DNA of 64,000 bases, from assembly GCA_017390475.1 (NCBI GenBank), contig JAFPBO010000026.1, positions 186,001-250,000 of the forward strand, written 5' to 3'. A program made the translations under genes and the position numbers. The notes beneath the pieces were generated by a model that ran no database searches, was not told the DNA's origin, and saw only the letters and a list, made by a program, of their open reading frames with translations. Numbering within the stretch: the stretch's first letter is position 1; each line of letters begins with the position of its first letter. Shown here one piece after another: positions 1 through 11,829 of this stretch. The stretch comes from Loktanella sp. (GTDB lineage: Bacteria; Pseudomonadota; Alphaproteobacteria; Rhodobacterales; Rhodobacteraceae).

Positions 1-840
1 CCATCCAGACCGCCGGCAAAGGCGGCGATCACGCGCAGGCCCTTGGCCTCGAACGCCCGGATCACCGCATCGTAATGCGCGCAATCGGATGACAGAATAT
101 AGGACCGCAGCATCAGGATGCCGACGGTCGCGACAGGAGCCACAGGGCTGGGCAGTTCAGCCAGATTGGTGCTGATATGATGGCCCGGCAGGTCCGGGTG
201 ATAGACGCCGCAATCGGGATATTCGATGGGGGCGGCGATCTTGACCGGCTTCCAATCCTGCCCTTTGGCGTAACGCGACACCAGCATGCGGACCATCTGT
301 TCGATATTGTCGTCCGATCCACCCAGCCAATATTGCATCGACAGGAACCAATTGCGCAAATCCTGGCTTTTGCCGGGGATCAGGCGCAGGATCTTGGGCA
401 GGCGGCGCAGCGTCTTCATCTGGCTTTCGCCGGATTTGCTGGCCTTGGCGGTGGGTTTCAGTCGCTTGAGCAGGCCCATCAGCCCGCTGGCGGGCTTGGA
501 CATATCCAGATCGCCCATTTTCGTCAGTTTGACGATATCGCTGTCGGCGATGATATTGACCATGGCGTCACATCCGGCACGGCGCGCCAGAAGATCCGGC
601 AGGATCGCGGCGGTGTGGGCCTCCAGAAACAACAGATTGGTGACGATGATATTGGCGGTGGCAATAGATTGTTGCGCGTCGATCAGGGCGGCAGGGTTTT
701 CACCCCATTCCGCAGCAGCGTGGATCGTGATATCCAGCCCCGGAAAGGCCGCTGACAGTTTCTCACTGACCCGCATCGCAGGCCCCGCCGAATGCGAATC
801 GAGCGTCAGGATGACGAAGCGATACGCGCTATGATCTGTG

Positions 841-851
<11 letters not shown>
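1..851 (-). CDS. bchH: Magnesium chelatase subunit H, N-terminal part (cut by window start)
   Basis: The large porphyrin-binding subunit of Mg-chelatase inserts Mg2+ into protoporphyrin IX, the first committed step to bacteriochlorophyll. About 283 N-terminal residues are visible out of roughly 1190 usual for the family; the frame is still open at base 1. The protein begins [20 protein letters not shown], as expected for BchH, and the later stretch IKM-like '[19 protein letters not shown]' is also typical. The ATG lies at 851-849 inside the 3' end of bchB (11-bp overlap with the bchB stop), so the two are translationally coupled. It is the last visible gene of the bchF-N-B-H operon; bchL and bchM usually follow but lie outside the window. 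Confidence 0.93.
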
Positions 852-4150
<3,299 letters not shown>

Positions 4151-4180
4151 GAACGTGGCCTCCACTGATTGCTTGCACCC

Positions 4181-4210
4181 AGACTAGGGGCGATCAGGGG
4201 GATGTGTCAA
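4181..4210 (-). promoter_or_regulatory. Putative sigma70 promoter of bchF overlapping a PpsR palindrome
   Basis: On the minus strand a perfect TTGACA (4210-4205) is followed after 18 bases by TAGTCT (4186-4181), a weak -10. The TTGACA is one arm of the palindrome at 4203-4224, so a repressor bound there would cover the -35 element. This is inferred from sequence only. Confidence 0.5.
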
Positions 4211-4224
4211 CTTTAACTTACACA
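4203..4224. promoter_or_regulatory. PpsR/CrtJ-type operator 1 (TGT-N12-ACA)
   Basis: TGT at 4205-4207 and ACA at 4220-4222 are separated by exactly 12 bases, and the match extends outward to TGTGT/ACACA. TGT-N12-ACA is the known recognition sequence of PpsR/CrtJ. It lies between divergent bchF and ppaA, and ppsR itself is about 1 kb away. Confidence 0.75.
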
Positions 4225-4328
4225 TATGTCATGCTGTGCGTGAGTTCGCCGCAGGACCCCTGAAAGCTACGTAAACACTTTGTTTTTCGTACCGTTAGGC
4301 GAAGCTATCAGCGGGGTTTTGCACCGTG

Positions 4329-4369
4329 TGTCAATTTTCTTTGACATTCAACGCCGCACAACGGACAAT
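4329..4369 (+). promoter_or_regulatory. PpsR/CrtJ-type operator 2 with overlapping promoter of ppaA
   Basis: TGT (4329-4331), 12 bases, ACA (4344-4346); the arms extend to TGTCAA/TTGACA. The right arm is a perfect TTGACA -35 (4341-4346), and GACAAT (4364-4369) follows after 17 bases as a 4/6 -10. The site lies 124 bp from operator 1, so PpsR may bind both at once. The promoter points toward ppaA and ppsR, which suggests autoregulation. Confidence 0.65.
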
Positions 4370-4417
4370 GTGGTTATAGCGCTTATGCATGTCTGCGTAG
4401 CGTTAACGGGAGCGGAT

Positions 4418-5194
4418 ATGGCTGATGGCCAAGACAGAGACGTAATGACGGAAACAACCTCGCTGGCTGCGCAGGCTGGCCTGTCTCTGGTGCCGCAGGT
4501 TGACCGGACGCCCGACCCGCAGGTGATGCGGGATATGCGCCGTGCCGCACTGGCCGCCAACCGCGAGGGCACCATAAAGGTTCTGCAACGCGCCCTGGCC
4601 GCCGGGATTGCCCGCGACGATATTGCCGATCTCTACATCCCGGAACTGGCGCGCGACTTGGGTGTCGACTGGTGCGAGGATTCGCTGAGCTTTGCATCGG
4701 TGACGATCGGCGCGTCGCGCCTGCAGGCCATGTTAAGAGAGCTGGGCCCAGAATGGGCTGGCGACCAATCGGCCAATCCCGCCGCGCCGTCGATCATGTT
4801 GATCGTGGGGCAGGATGTATATCACACGCTCGGCGCGCTGGTGTTAAGCGGCCAGCTACGCCGCAAAGGCCTGTCTGTACGGCTCATGCTTGGCGCCAAG
4901 GACTTTGAACTAGCTGAAAAATTAGCCAAGACAAGATATGATGCCGTGTTCATTTCATCTTCTTTGGGGGAAAGCCTTGAATCACTGCGCAGGATCGTTG
5001 ATGTAGTGCGCAAATCTTGCAAGACGTCGCTGCCGGTCGTGATCGGCGGAACAATTCTCGAAACTGAAACTTATACTGACATAACGACACTGACGGGCGC
5101 GGATTTTGCGACTTCTTTTCCGAGCGAAGCTTTAGAGCTTTGCGGGCTCACAACAAAATATCTGAAGATCGCGCCAAAACTGCGCGAGATTTAG
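4418..5194 (+). CDS. ppaA: PpaA/AerR-type cobalamin-binding photosynthesis regulator
   Basis: This antirepressor family binds hydroxocobalamin in light and modulates PpsR/CrtJ. The product has 258 residues: an N-terminal helical region to about residue 115, then a B12-binding-like domain (about 125-255) starting IMLIVGQDVYHTLGALV. His136 in the HTLGA motif is the likely lower cobalt ligand by family analogy. I chose the ATG at 4418 because GGGAG precedes it by 6 bases; in-frame starts further up (TTG 4280, ATG 4386) would put the PpsR palindrome or promoter inside the gene. ppsR follows 35 bp downstream, the standard arrangement. Confidence 0.88.
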   Translation: MADGQDRDVMTETTSLAAQAGLSLVPQVDRTPDPQVMRDMRRAALAANREGTIKVLQRALAAGIARDDIADLYIPELARDLGVDWCEDSLSFASVTIGASRLQAMLRELGPEWAGDQSANPAAPSIMLIVGQDVYHTLGALVLSGQLRRKGLSVRLMLGAKDFELAEKLAKTRYDAVFISSSLGESLESLRRIVDVVRKSCKTSLPVVIGGTILETETYTDITTLTGADFATSFPSEALELCGLTTKYLKIAPKLREI

Positions 5195-5229
5195 ATCATG
5201 CAGGGGAATATCCCCGAAGGGACGCTGCA

Positions 5230-6654
5230 ATGACCTCGCGCGGCGCTAAATTTTGGGATAGCGGCGCAATCCCGTTGATCGCTCCAGAAGTTCTGGGCGA
5301 CATCATTGCCGACGTCGCCGATCTGGCCATGGTCATTTCCGAAACCGGGCAGGTCCTGTCTGTTATCGTCAACCCTGCCAATCCGTCATTTCTTGTGCTG
5401 GAACATTGGGAAGGTAAGGATATCCGCGAATCTCTTGCTGTGGAAAGTCTGCCCAAGTTTGAAAGTCGGCTGGCCGAATTTCTGGCTGGCAAGAATAACG
5501 TCAAACCGGTCGAACTGAACCATTCGCGCGAAGTCAGCGATTGGGATTCCCCAGTGCGCTACAGTTTCCACCGCATCGCACCCGACGGGGCGATCCTGAT
5601 GCTGGGTCGCGATCTGCGCGCCATCGCTGAAATGCAGCAGCAATTGATCAAGGCCCAGCTTGCGCTTGAACGCGACTACGAGGTGCAGCGCGAATTCGAC
5701 ACCAGATTTCGGGTGCTGCTGGGCAGCATGTCGGAACCGGTCTTGTTCGTTTCCATCCAGAGCGGCGAGATCACCGAGGCGAATGCCGCAGCAATAACCC
5801 TGCTGGATCGGTCGCGCGATGACCTGATCGGCAGCACATTGCTCAGCTGTTTTGAAAGCCGCAAACGCAGTGACCTGATCGAAGCGCTGACGACACTGGC
5901 CATATCCGAACGCAGCGACGGCATGGCCATCGAACTGCGCGGCAAGTCCAGGGTGGTACAGGTCGCGCCGACCCTGTTCCGCGCTGCCGGTGAACGCATC
6001 CTGCTGTGCCGGATCATTCCCGATGACGATAACAGCCTGAAAGCCGACAATCTGGCGCGCAATATGCAGGACCTGTATCTCAGCGGGCCAGAAGCAATTG
6101 TTTTTGCTTCAGAAAACGGCGATGTTCTGTCCGCCAATGATGCCTTTCTTGATCTCATCGACGTGGCGCATGATATCAACGTGCGCGGTCGCAGTCTGGC
6201 CGATTACCTGCAACGCGGCAGTGTTGATCTGAAAGTCATGACCGAGAACGCCACCCGCGCCGGGCGGATGCGAATGTATGCGACCAAGATCGCAGGCCAA
6301 TACGGCAGCCCCCGCGCGGTCGAGATTTCAGTGACCAAGCTGCATGCCGGGACACATTCTGTCTTTGCCTTTGTGATGCGCGATTCAAATCAGGCCGATA
6401 CCAGCCGCGGCGCGATGCTGCCCACGAACGAAGAAAGCATGCGCTCGGTGGTCGAACTGGTCGGCAGTGCCACGCTCAAGGACATCGTGGCAGAAACCAC
6501 CAATGTCGTTGAGAAAATGTGTATCGAAACCGCCGTGTCGCTGACGATGAACAATCGTGTAGCGGCGGCCGAAATGCTCGGCCTGTCGCGTCAGTCGCTT
6601 TACGTCAAACTGCGAAAATTCGATCTGCTCAGCCGCGACACCGACGACAGTTAA
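5230..6654 (+). CDS. ppsR: Transcriptional regulator PpsR (CrtJ)
   Basis: PpsR is the aerobic repressor of bacteriochlorophyll, carotenoid and light-harvesting genes. The product has 474 residues: an N-terminal region, PAS domains spread over about 25-380, and a FIS-type helix-turn-helix at the end (NNRVAAAEMLGLSRQSLYVK). Cys431 (EKMCIETAV), just before the helix-turn-helix, matches the redox-active cysteine of PpsR/CrtJ. Start ATG 5230 has GAAGGGA upstream; an in-frame ATG at 5140 lies inside ppaA and is unlikely. The gene ends in the TTAA shared with the convergent regA stop. Confidence 0.95.
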   Translation: MTSRGAKFWDSGAIPLIAPEVLGDIIADVADLAMVISETGQVLSVIVNPANPSFLVLEHWEGKDIRESLAVESLPKFESRLAEFLAGKNNVKPVELNHSREVSDWDSPVRYSFHRIAPDGAILMLGRDLRAIAEMQQQLIKAQLALERDYEVQREFDTRFRVLLGSMSEPVLFVSIQSGEITEANAAAITLLDRSRDDLIGSTLLSCFESRKRSDLIEALTTLAISERSDGMAIELRGKSRVVQVAPTLFRAAGERILLCRIIPDDDNSLKADNLARNMQDLYLSGPEAIVFASENGDVLSANDAFLDLIDVAHDINVRGRSLADYLQRGSVDLKVMTENATRAGRMRMYATKIAGQYGSPRAVEISVTKLHAGTHSVFAFVMRDSNQADTSRGAMLPTNEESMRSVVELVGSATLKDIVAETTNVVEKMCIETAVSLTMNNRVAAAEMLGLSRQSLYVKLRKFDLLSRDTDDS

Positions 6655-7202
6655 CGCGGGCTGCGTTTGGCCAGAATGCGCTGCAACGTCCGCCGGTGCA
6701 TCGATAACCTACGAGCGGTTTCCGAAACGTTGCGGTCACATAGTTCGTAGATCCGCTGGATATGTTCCCAGCGTACCCGGTCTGCGCTCATCGGGTTTTC
6801 CGGCGGCTGCGGCAAGCCATCGGTCAGTGCCAGCAACGCATTCGTGACATCAGTCGCATCTGCAGGTTTGGCCAGATAATCTGTCGCGCCGATCTTGACC
6901 GCCGCCACCGCTGTCGCAATAGCGCCATAGCCGGTAAGCACCACGATCCGGCTTTCAGGGCGACGGGCGCGCAGGATTTCCACGACATCCAGCCCATTAC
7001 CATCCTCCAGCCGCAGGTCGACCACGGCATAGGCAGGCGGGCGGGCAGTCGCGATCGCCTTTCCGGCGGCGACGGATCCGGCCATCTCTACCTCGAATCC
7101 GCGCTTTTCCATTGCCTTCGCGAGACGTTTGAGAAATGCGTCGTCATCATCCACCAACAGCAGCGACTTGTCATCGCCCAGGTCCAATGGCTCGGTACTC
7201 AT
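6651..7202 (-). CDS. regA: Response regulator RegA/PrrA/ActR (global redox regulator)
   Basis: RegA is the DNA-binding partner of sensor kinase RegB and activates photosynthesis, respiration and fixation genes when oxygen falls. The product has 183 residues: receiver domain (about 10-125) with acidic pocket D18-D21, phospho-acceptor Asp62 (YAVVDLRLEDG) and KPAD lysine; a proline-rich linker (QPPENP); and a FIS-type helix-turn-helix (NVSETARRLSMHRRTLQRIL). The last 40 or so residues are the near-invariant part of this family. Start ATG 7202 has GAGG 9 bases upstream; ATG 7211 would leave no spacing to it. It is divergent from regB with no senC/prrC gene between. Confidence 0.96.
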   Translation of the reverse strand: MSTEPLDLGDDKSLLLVDDDDAFLKRLAKAMEKRGFEVEMAGSVAAGKAIATARPPAYAVVDLRLEDGNGLDVVEILRARRPESRIVVLTGYGAIATAVAAVKIGATDYLAKPADATDVTNALLALTDGLPQPPENPMSADRVRWEHIQRIYELCDRNVSETARRLSMHRRTLQRILAKRSPR

Positions 7203-7250
7203 CTGGTTCATCCTCAATCTTACTGAAAGTGAACTAGGACGCGACCACCA

Positions 7251-7262
7251 ACCGTCAACGGT
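7251..7262. promoter_or_regulatory. Small palindrome in the regA-regB divergent promoter region
   Basis: ACCGT-CA-ACGGT is a perfect 5+5 inverted repeat near the middle of the 145-bp divergent gap. A second, wider repeat (GCGACC near 7241, GGTCGC near 7291) surrounds it. It may be an operator, possibly for RegA itself; there is no direct evidence. Confidence 0.25.
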
Positions 7263-7347
7263 GCAACGCTGACCGCCGATTGGTCGCATTGCCTGCGCCT
7301 GCCACACAGCCTATCACAAACCTTTATGGCAAAGGGTGTCAGGGCAG

Positions 7348-8751
7348 ATGTCCATTTCCGAATTCGAAGGCTTTCACGACCAGGAACGCAGCAACTGGGT
7401 ACGCCTGCGAACGCTGGTGACCCTGCGCTGGTTCGCAGCCTTGGGCCAGGCGGTGGCCGCAATCGTCGCCGCACAGGTCTATCAGCTTGATTTCCAGTAT
7501 GGCCTTGTCGGCATCGTCATCGCCTTTTCAATTCTGGCGAATCTGGTGTCGCGCTACAACCATCCCGAAAACAAGCGCCTGTCCGAACGCGAAGCGACGT
7601 TCTGGCTGTTTTTTGATCTGCTCCAATTGGGGCTGTTGTTGTTCCTGACCGGCGGGCTGAACAATCCTTTTGCCTTGCTGGTGCTGGCACCGGTGACCAT
7701 TGCAGCAACCGTTCTGCAGCTACGCAGCACACTGTTTCTAGGCATCACGGCGGTTTGCCTGATCACGTTGATCAGCAATTTCAATATGCCATTGGTGACA
7801 GCCGCAGGGTTTGAACTAGCCCTGCCAGTGTTGTTCCAGTTTGGGTTCTGGCTGGCGCTGGTCATTGGCGTGGTGTTTCTGGCAATCTATGCCCGACAGG
7901 TGACCACCGAAATGCACGCCATGGGCGAGGCTCTGCTGGCCACCCAGCTTGCCCTGGCGCGCGAGCAGAAACTGACGGATCTGGGTGGTGTCGTTGCCGC
8001 CGCAGCGCATGAGCTGGGCACGCCCCTTGCCACGATCAAGCTGGTCAGCACCGAATTGATGGAAGAGCTGGAAAACCACCCCGAATTGCTCGAAGATGCC
8101 AGCTTGATCCGGTCCCAGGCCGACCGCTGCCGCGATATCCTGCACTCCATGGGCCGCGCAGGCAAAGATGATCTGCATCTGCGGCAGGCCCCGCTGGAAA
8201 CCGTCGTGCGCGAGGCCGCTGAACCGCATCTAAGCCGCGGGAAGATCGTGACATTTGACATCTCGCCCGTCGAGGGTGCCCACCAGACCCAGCCTGTTGT
8301 CAAGCGCCGGCCCGAAATCATTCACGGCCTGCGCAACCTGATCCAGAATGCGGTCGATTTTTCCCAGAGTGAGGTCTGGATCGACATGACATGGTCGGAC
8401 AATGCGATCAGCGTGCGGATTTCCGACGACGGCAGCGGCTTTCCACAATCGGTGATCGGGCGCATCGGCGATCCCTACGTCCGCCGCCGCCGTCATGCCG
8501 AGGATGGGATCCGCCGCCCCGGATATGAAGGTATGGGGCTGGGCCTGTTCATCGCCAAGACCTTGCTGGAACGGTCCGGTGCGCAATTAACGTTTTCCAA
8601 TAGTCGCCGTCATGGCCATGCCAGCTGGACCGGGCAAGCGACCGGCGGCGCGATCATCGATGTCGTCTGGCCGCGCGAAAAGATGGTGTCGACCGAAAAA
8701 GGCGATGCCCCGGCTTTGGGGGAAAATCTGCCGATCAATCCATGGCCATGA
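7348..8751 (+). CDS. regB: Sensor histidine kinase RegB/PrrB
   Basis: This membrane redox sensor phosphorylates RegA. The product has 467 residues: six predicted transmembrane helices (about 20-185) containing GGLNNPF (about 102-108), the quinone-sensing motif of RegB; H-box AAAHELGTPL with His221; the redox-active cysteine Cys261 (QADRCRDIL); then N- and G-boxes (NLIQNAVDFS, DDGSGFP, GMGLGLFIAKTLL). I chose ATG 7348; a GTG at 7336 is in frame but lies directly on its AAGG. The ribosome-binding site is not strong for either, so the start is uncertain by four codons. Confidence 0.95.
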   Translation: MSISEFEGFHDQERSNWVRLRTLVTLRWFAALGQAVAAIVAAQVYQLDFQYGLVGIVIAFSILANLVSRYNHPENKRLSEREATFWLFFDLLQLGLLLFLTGGLNNPFALLVLAPVTIAATVLQLRSTLFLGITAVCLITLISNFNMPLVTAAGFELALPVLFQFGFWLALVIGVVFLAIYARQVTTEMHAMGEALLATQLALAREQKLTDLGGVVAAAAHELGTPLATIKLVSTELMEELENHPELLEDASLIRSQADRCRDILHSMGRAGKDDLHLRQAPLETVVREAAEPHLSRGKIVTFDISPVEGAHQTQPVVKRRPEIIHGLRNLIQNAVDFSQSEVWIDMTWSDNAISVRISDDGSGFPQSVIGRIGDPYVRRRRHAEDGIRRPGYEGMGLGLFIAKTLLERSGAQLTFSNSRRHGHASWTGQATGGAIIDVVWPREKMVSTEKGDAPALGENLPINPWP

Positions 8752-8820
8752 TGCGACCGCAGGCTTAACCGGACTTTAACCTCACTGCCCGACAATCATC
8801 GCGATAACCGGTCGGGACAG

Positions 8821-10362
8821 ATGATCATGGTGACGATTCTATTGACGATTGCAGCGATGGTAGTTTCGGCAGGCATCGGGGCGGCCATGGCGCATCACCG
8901 GCTGGCGCAGGCAGAACCTGCACCCGCAGCACCGAACTGGTCAGCCAGATCGGGACCAGTGTTTTTATTCCGCGGCGATGACCTGATCGATGCCACAGCC
9001 GATGCGCAGCTCCTGATCGCGCCCTTTGCGCATCTGCCGGACCGCGCCGCGATGTTGCAGGTGCTGGCACCCCATTTCCCCGATCTGGCTGATCACCTGA
9101 ATGCCCCTATTCCGATGCGTCGCCGCATTTTACATCATTGTGATGATGAGGTCTGGATTGATCTGGACTGGCCCGGTAGTCAGATGCGCCTGACTGTCAG
9201 TGGAACCCTGCCCAGATCCGACAGGCCCGAACACAAGGAATTATCGCTGCTGCGCGATGTCATCCGCTTTACACCGCAACTGATCTGGCGAACCGACAGC
9301 AACGATGTAGTGACCTGGGCAAATCGGGCCTATCTGGATTTCTGGGACCGGCTCCATCCCGGTGGTGATGCCGCACTGGCAGAAAAAACCCTGTTTCCAG
9401 CGCTATGCCACCAAACCACCAGCCTGCGGCGAATCGCTGTGCCTTTGCCACAGCCAGGGACGGATCAATGGTTTGATGTTGTGACTGTGCCGCAAAGCGC
9501 GGATATCCTGCATTATGCCAGCGATGCGAATGCCGCTGTCCGCGCCGATCTGGACCGGCGCAACTTTGTGCAGAGCTTGAGCAAGACCTTTGCCGAATTG
9601 TCGATCGGTCTGGCGATATTTGACAAACGGCGGCAGCTCGCGACGTTCAACCCGGCCTTGCTTGATATGACCCGGCTGGAGATTGATTTTCTCAGCGCCC
9701 GCCCAACCATCGACACAGTTCTGGACCGCATCCGCGAAACCCGCATCCTGCCGGAACCCAAAAATTACGCATCCTGGCGCGATCAGTTCACTGCGGTGGA
9801 AACCGCCGCCAAAAACGGGACCTACAGCGAGGTGTGGAACCTGCCTGACGGCCAAGCCTTTCGCGTCACCGGGCGGCCGCATCCCGACGGTGCCTTTGCC
9901 CTTCTGTTCGAGGATATCACCGCAGATCTATCCCTGACCCGCCGGTTCCGGTCCGATATTGAAACCAGTCAGGCCGTACTGGATGCCTTGCCCGATGCGG
10001 TCGCAGTCTTTTCGAAAGCAGGAACGCTGGTGATGTACAACCGCCCCTATCGGCTGCTCTGGGGAATGCAGCCGGATGGCGGGGTGGAACATCGCGCGCT
10101 TGGGTCAGAACTGGCGGACTGGCAGTCGCGCTGTCTCGACACCGGCACCTGGGCCGATCTCGAACAATTCATCCACCAACCCGGCCCGCGCAAGCCCTGG
10201 ACGGATGATGCCCTTTTGGCCGATGGCCGGTTGGTCCGCTGTCATGCAGGCCCGATTGCGGGCGGCATGACATTGGTGCGATTTGCTTTGGCACCGGTCA
10301 GCGCACCCAGCCTGCGCAAGCTGACCCAGATTGACCCTGCGATCCGTGCTGTCCGGCGCTGA
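8821..10362 (+). CDS. divL: PAS-domain membrane protein without kinase domain, probable DivL homologue
   Basis: The product has 513 residues: one N-terminal transmembrane helix (about 3-25), a variable region, then three PAS-like segments (about 145-230, 255-370, 385-490). There is no His-box or ATPase domain after them. In Caulobacter the full-length pseudokinase DivL controls CckA-ChpT-CtrA; in Rhodobacter capsulatus a PAS-only DivL influences CtrA phosphorylation and gene transfer agent production. The position directly before tsaE-amgK-murU-addBA agrees with my memory of the DivL locus. GGGA lies 9 bases before an alternative ATG at 8827. The PAS architecture is clear; the DivL name is inferred from architecture and neighbours. 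Confidence 0.65.
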   Translation: MIMVTILLTIAAMVVSAGIGAAMAHHRLAQAEPAPAAPNWSARSGPVFLFRGDDLIDATADAQLLIAPFAHLPDRAAMLQVLAPHFPDLADHLNAPIPMRRRILHHCDDEVWIDLDWPGSQMRLTVSGTLPRSDRPEHKELSLLRDVIRFTPQLIWRTDSNDVVTWANRAYLDFWDRLHPGGDAALAEKTLFPALCHQTTSLRRIAVPLPQPGTDQWFDVVTVPQSADILHYASDANAAVRADLDRRNFVQSLSKTFAELSIGLAIFDKRRQLATFNPALLDMTRLEIDFLSARPTIDTVLDRIRETRILPEPKNYASWRDQFTAVETAAKNGTYSEVWNLPDGQAFRVTGRPHPDGAFALLFEDITADLSLTRRFRSDIETSQAVLDALPDAVAVFSKAGTLVMYNRPYRLLWGMQPDGGVEHRALGSELADWQSRCLDTGTWADLEQFIHQPGPRKPWTDDALLADGRLVRCHAGPIAGGMTLVRFALAPVSAPSLRKLTQIDPAIRAVRR

Positions 10363-10403
10363 TTTGACCTTGCGGGTCGCGGCACAGATCATAGAGTCGC
10401 GCC

Positions 10404-10868
10404 ATGACAGCCACATCCCATCAGATCGCCCTTGCCGATGAAGCGGCCACCACCCGCTTTGCCAGCGCGATGGCGGCATTGCTGCACCCCGGCGATACGA
10501 TTCTGTTGCAGGGCCCGATCGGGGCCGGTAAATCCGCCTTTGCCCGCGGCGTGATCCGCGCACGGCTTGGCTGGATGGAGGATGTCCCATCACCCACCTT
10601 CACCCTTGTCCAGACCTATGAGGACCCCGATGGCGATATCTGGCATTGCGATCTTTACCGCCTGACCCACCCGGACGAGGTGCTCGAACTGGGGCTGGAA
10701 GAGGCGTTTCAGACCGCGATCTGCCTGATCGAATGGCCCGACAGGCTTGGCGCCGACGCACCGCCAGATGCGCTGACGCTGACCTTTGCCACGCGGACAA
10801 ATGATCACCTTGTCACCTTTGATGCGCCGCCAGCATGGCAACAACGCCTGACAGACCTGCATGTCTGA
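10404..10868 (+). CDS. tsaE: tRNA threonylcarbamoyladenosine biosynthesis ATPase TsaE
   Basis: TsaE is the ATPase of the TsaBDE complex that makes t6A37 in ANN-decoding tRNAs. The product has 154 residues, typical. Walker A GPIGAGKS lies at 37-44, followed by the family motif VPSPTFTLVQTY and HCDLYRL; the acidic motif ELGLEEAF and IEWPDRLG also match. The end overlaps the next gene by 8 bp, so it is probably cotranscribed with amgK and murU. Confidence 0.95.
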   Translation: MTATSHQIALADEAATTRFASAMAALLHPGDTILLQGPIGAGKSAFARGVIRARLGWMEDVPSPTFTLVQTYEDPDGDIWHCDLYRLTHPDEVLELGLEEAFQTAICLIEWPDRLGADAPPDALTLTFATRTNDHLVTFDAPPAWQQRLTDLHV

Positions 10869-11829
10869 TCGTGACACCGCCATCACTGCCTTTCTGGCAC
10901 AGACCGGCCATGCCGGTTGGGCGCGGCAGGTGATTGCTGCCGATGCATCCAGCCGCCGCTATCTGCGGCTGACCCGAGGCACAAAATCGATCATCCTGAT
11001 GGATGCACCGCCTGCCACAGGCGAAGATATCCGTCCCTTCATCCGTATCGCAAACGTGCTGGTCAGTGCCGGCCTGCACCCACCCGCGATATTGGCCAAA
11101 GATGTGACACAAGGGCTGCTGCTGCTGTCAGACCTCGGATCGCAGGATGTCGCGAAACGGGTTGAACATCACCCAACAGAGGTCACGCAAGTCTATCGCG
11201 CCAGTGTCGATGTGCTGATCCATCTGACAAAAGTTGCGCCACCCGACCTGCCCCGACTGACCCCGACCGTTGCGGGCGAAATGCTGGCCTTCACCGGCGA
11301 ACATTACGCCCAGCGCCCTGTGCCGGACCTGATCGCCGCGATGACGCGCGCGATGGCACAGCTTGCACCAAATCCCAACATATTAGCCCTGCGCGATTAC
11401 CACGCGGAGAATTTGATCTGGCGTCCGGATCAGGACGGGCTGGCGCGCATCGGTGTGCTGGATTTTCAGGACGCATTCATCGCACCTTTGGGTTATGATC
11501 TGGCGTCCTTGCTGCGCGACGCCCGGCGCGATGTGCCGGATGATATCTGCACGGCCATGACCGAGTATTTCAGCACGGCCACCGGCGCAGGCCCGGATTT
11601 TCCTGCGCAATTGGCCTGTCTTGGCGCACAGCGCAACCTGCGCATCCTGGGCGTTTTCGCACGGCTGGCCCGACAGATGGACAAGACCCGCTATATCCCG
11701 ATGATCCCCCGCGTCTGGTCGCAGTTGCAAAAGGACCTGGCACATCCCGCGCTGACCGATCTGCGCGCCGTGGTCGCTGACCTTTTGCCAGCACCCGACG
11801 CCGCCCTGTTGACAAGGCTGCAGCCATGA
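10861..11829 (+). CDS. amgK: Cell-wall amino-sugar anomeric kinase (aminoglycoside phosphotransferase fold)
   Basis: AmgK phosphorylates MurNAc/GlcNAc at the anomeric position for peptidoglycan recycling. The product has 322 residues with the APH kinase fold: nucleotide-binding region around ASSRRYLRL, catalytic loop LRDYHAENLIW with Asp and Asn, and metal-binding VLDFQDA. The gene directly after it is a MurU-type nucleotidyltransferase (4-bp overlap), the pairing known from Pseudomonas and Caulobacter, which supports AmgK over a drug-resistance kinase. The exact sugar preference cannot be read from sequence. Confidence 0.85.
   Translation: MSDRDTAITAFLAQTGHAGWARQVIAADASSRRYLRLTRGTKSIILMDAPPATGEDIRPFIRIANVLVSAGLHPPAILAKDVTQGLLLLSDLGSQDVAKRVEHHPTEVTQVYRASVDVLIHLTKVAPPDLPRLTPTVAGEMLAFTGEHYAQRPVPDLIAAMTRAMAQLAPNPNILALRDYHAENLIWRPDQDGLARIGVLDFQDAFIAPLGYDLASLLRDARRDVPDDICTAMTEYFSTATGAGPDFPAQLACLGAQRNLRILGVFARLARQMDKTRYIPMIPRVWSQLQKDLAHPALTDLRAVVADLLPAPDAALLTRLQP

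Noticed and set aside
4280-4417. Longer N-terminus for ppaA from TTG 4280
   Set aside because: It would put the PpsR palindrome and promoter inside the coding region; ATG 4418 has a good ribosome-binding site.
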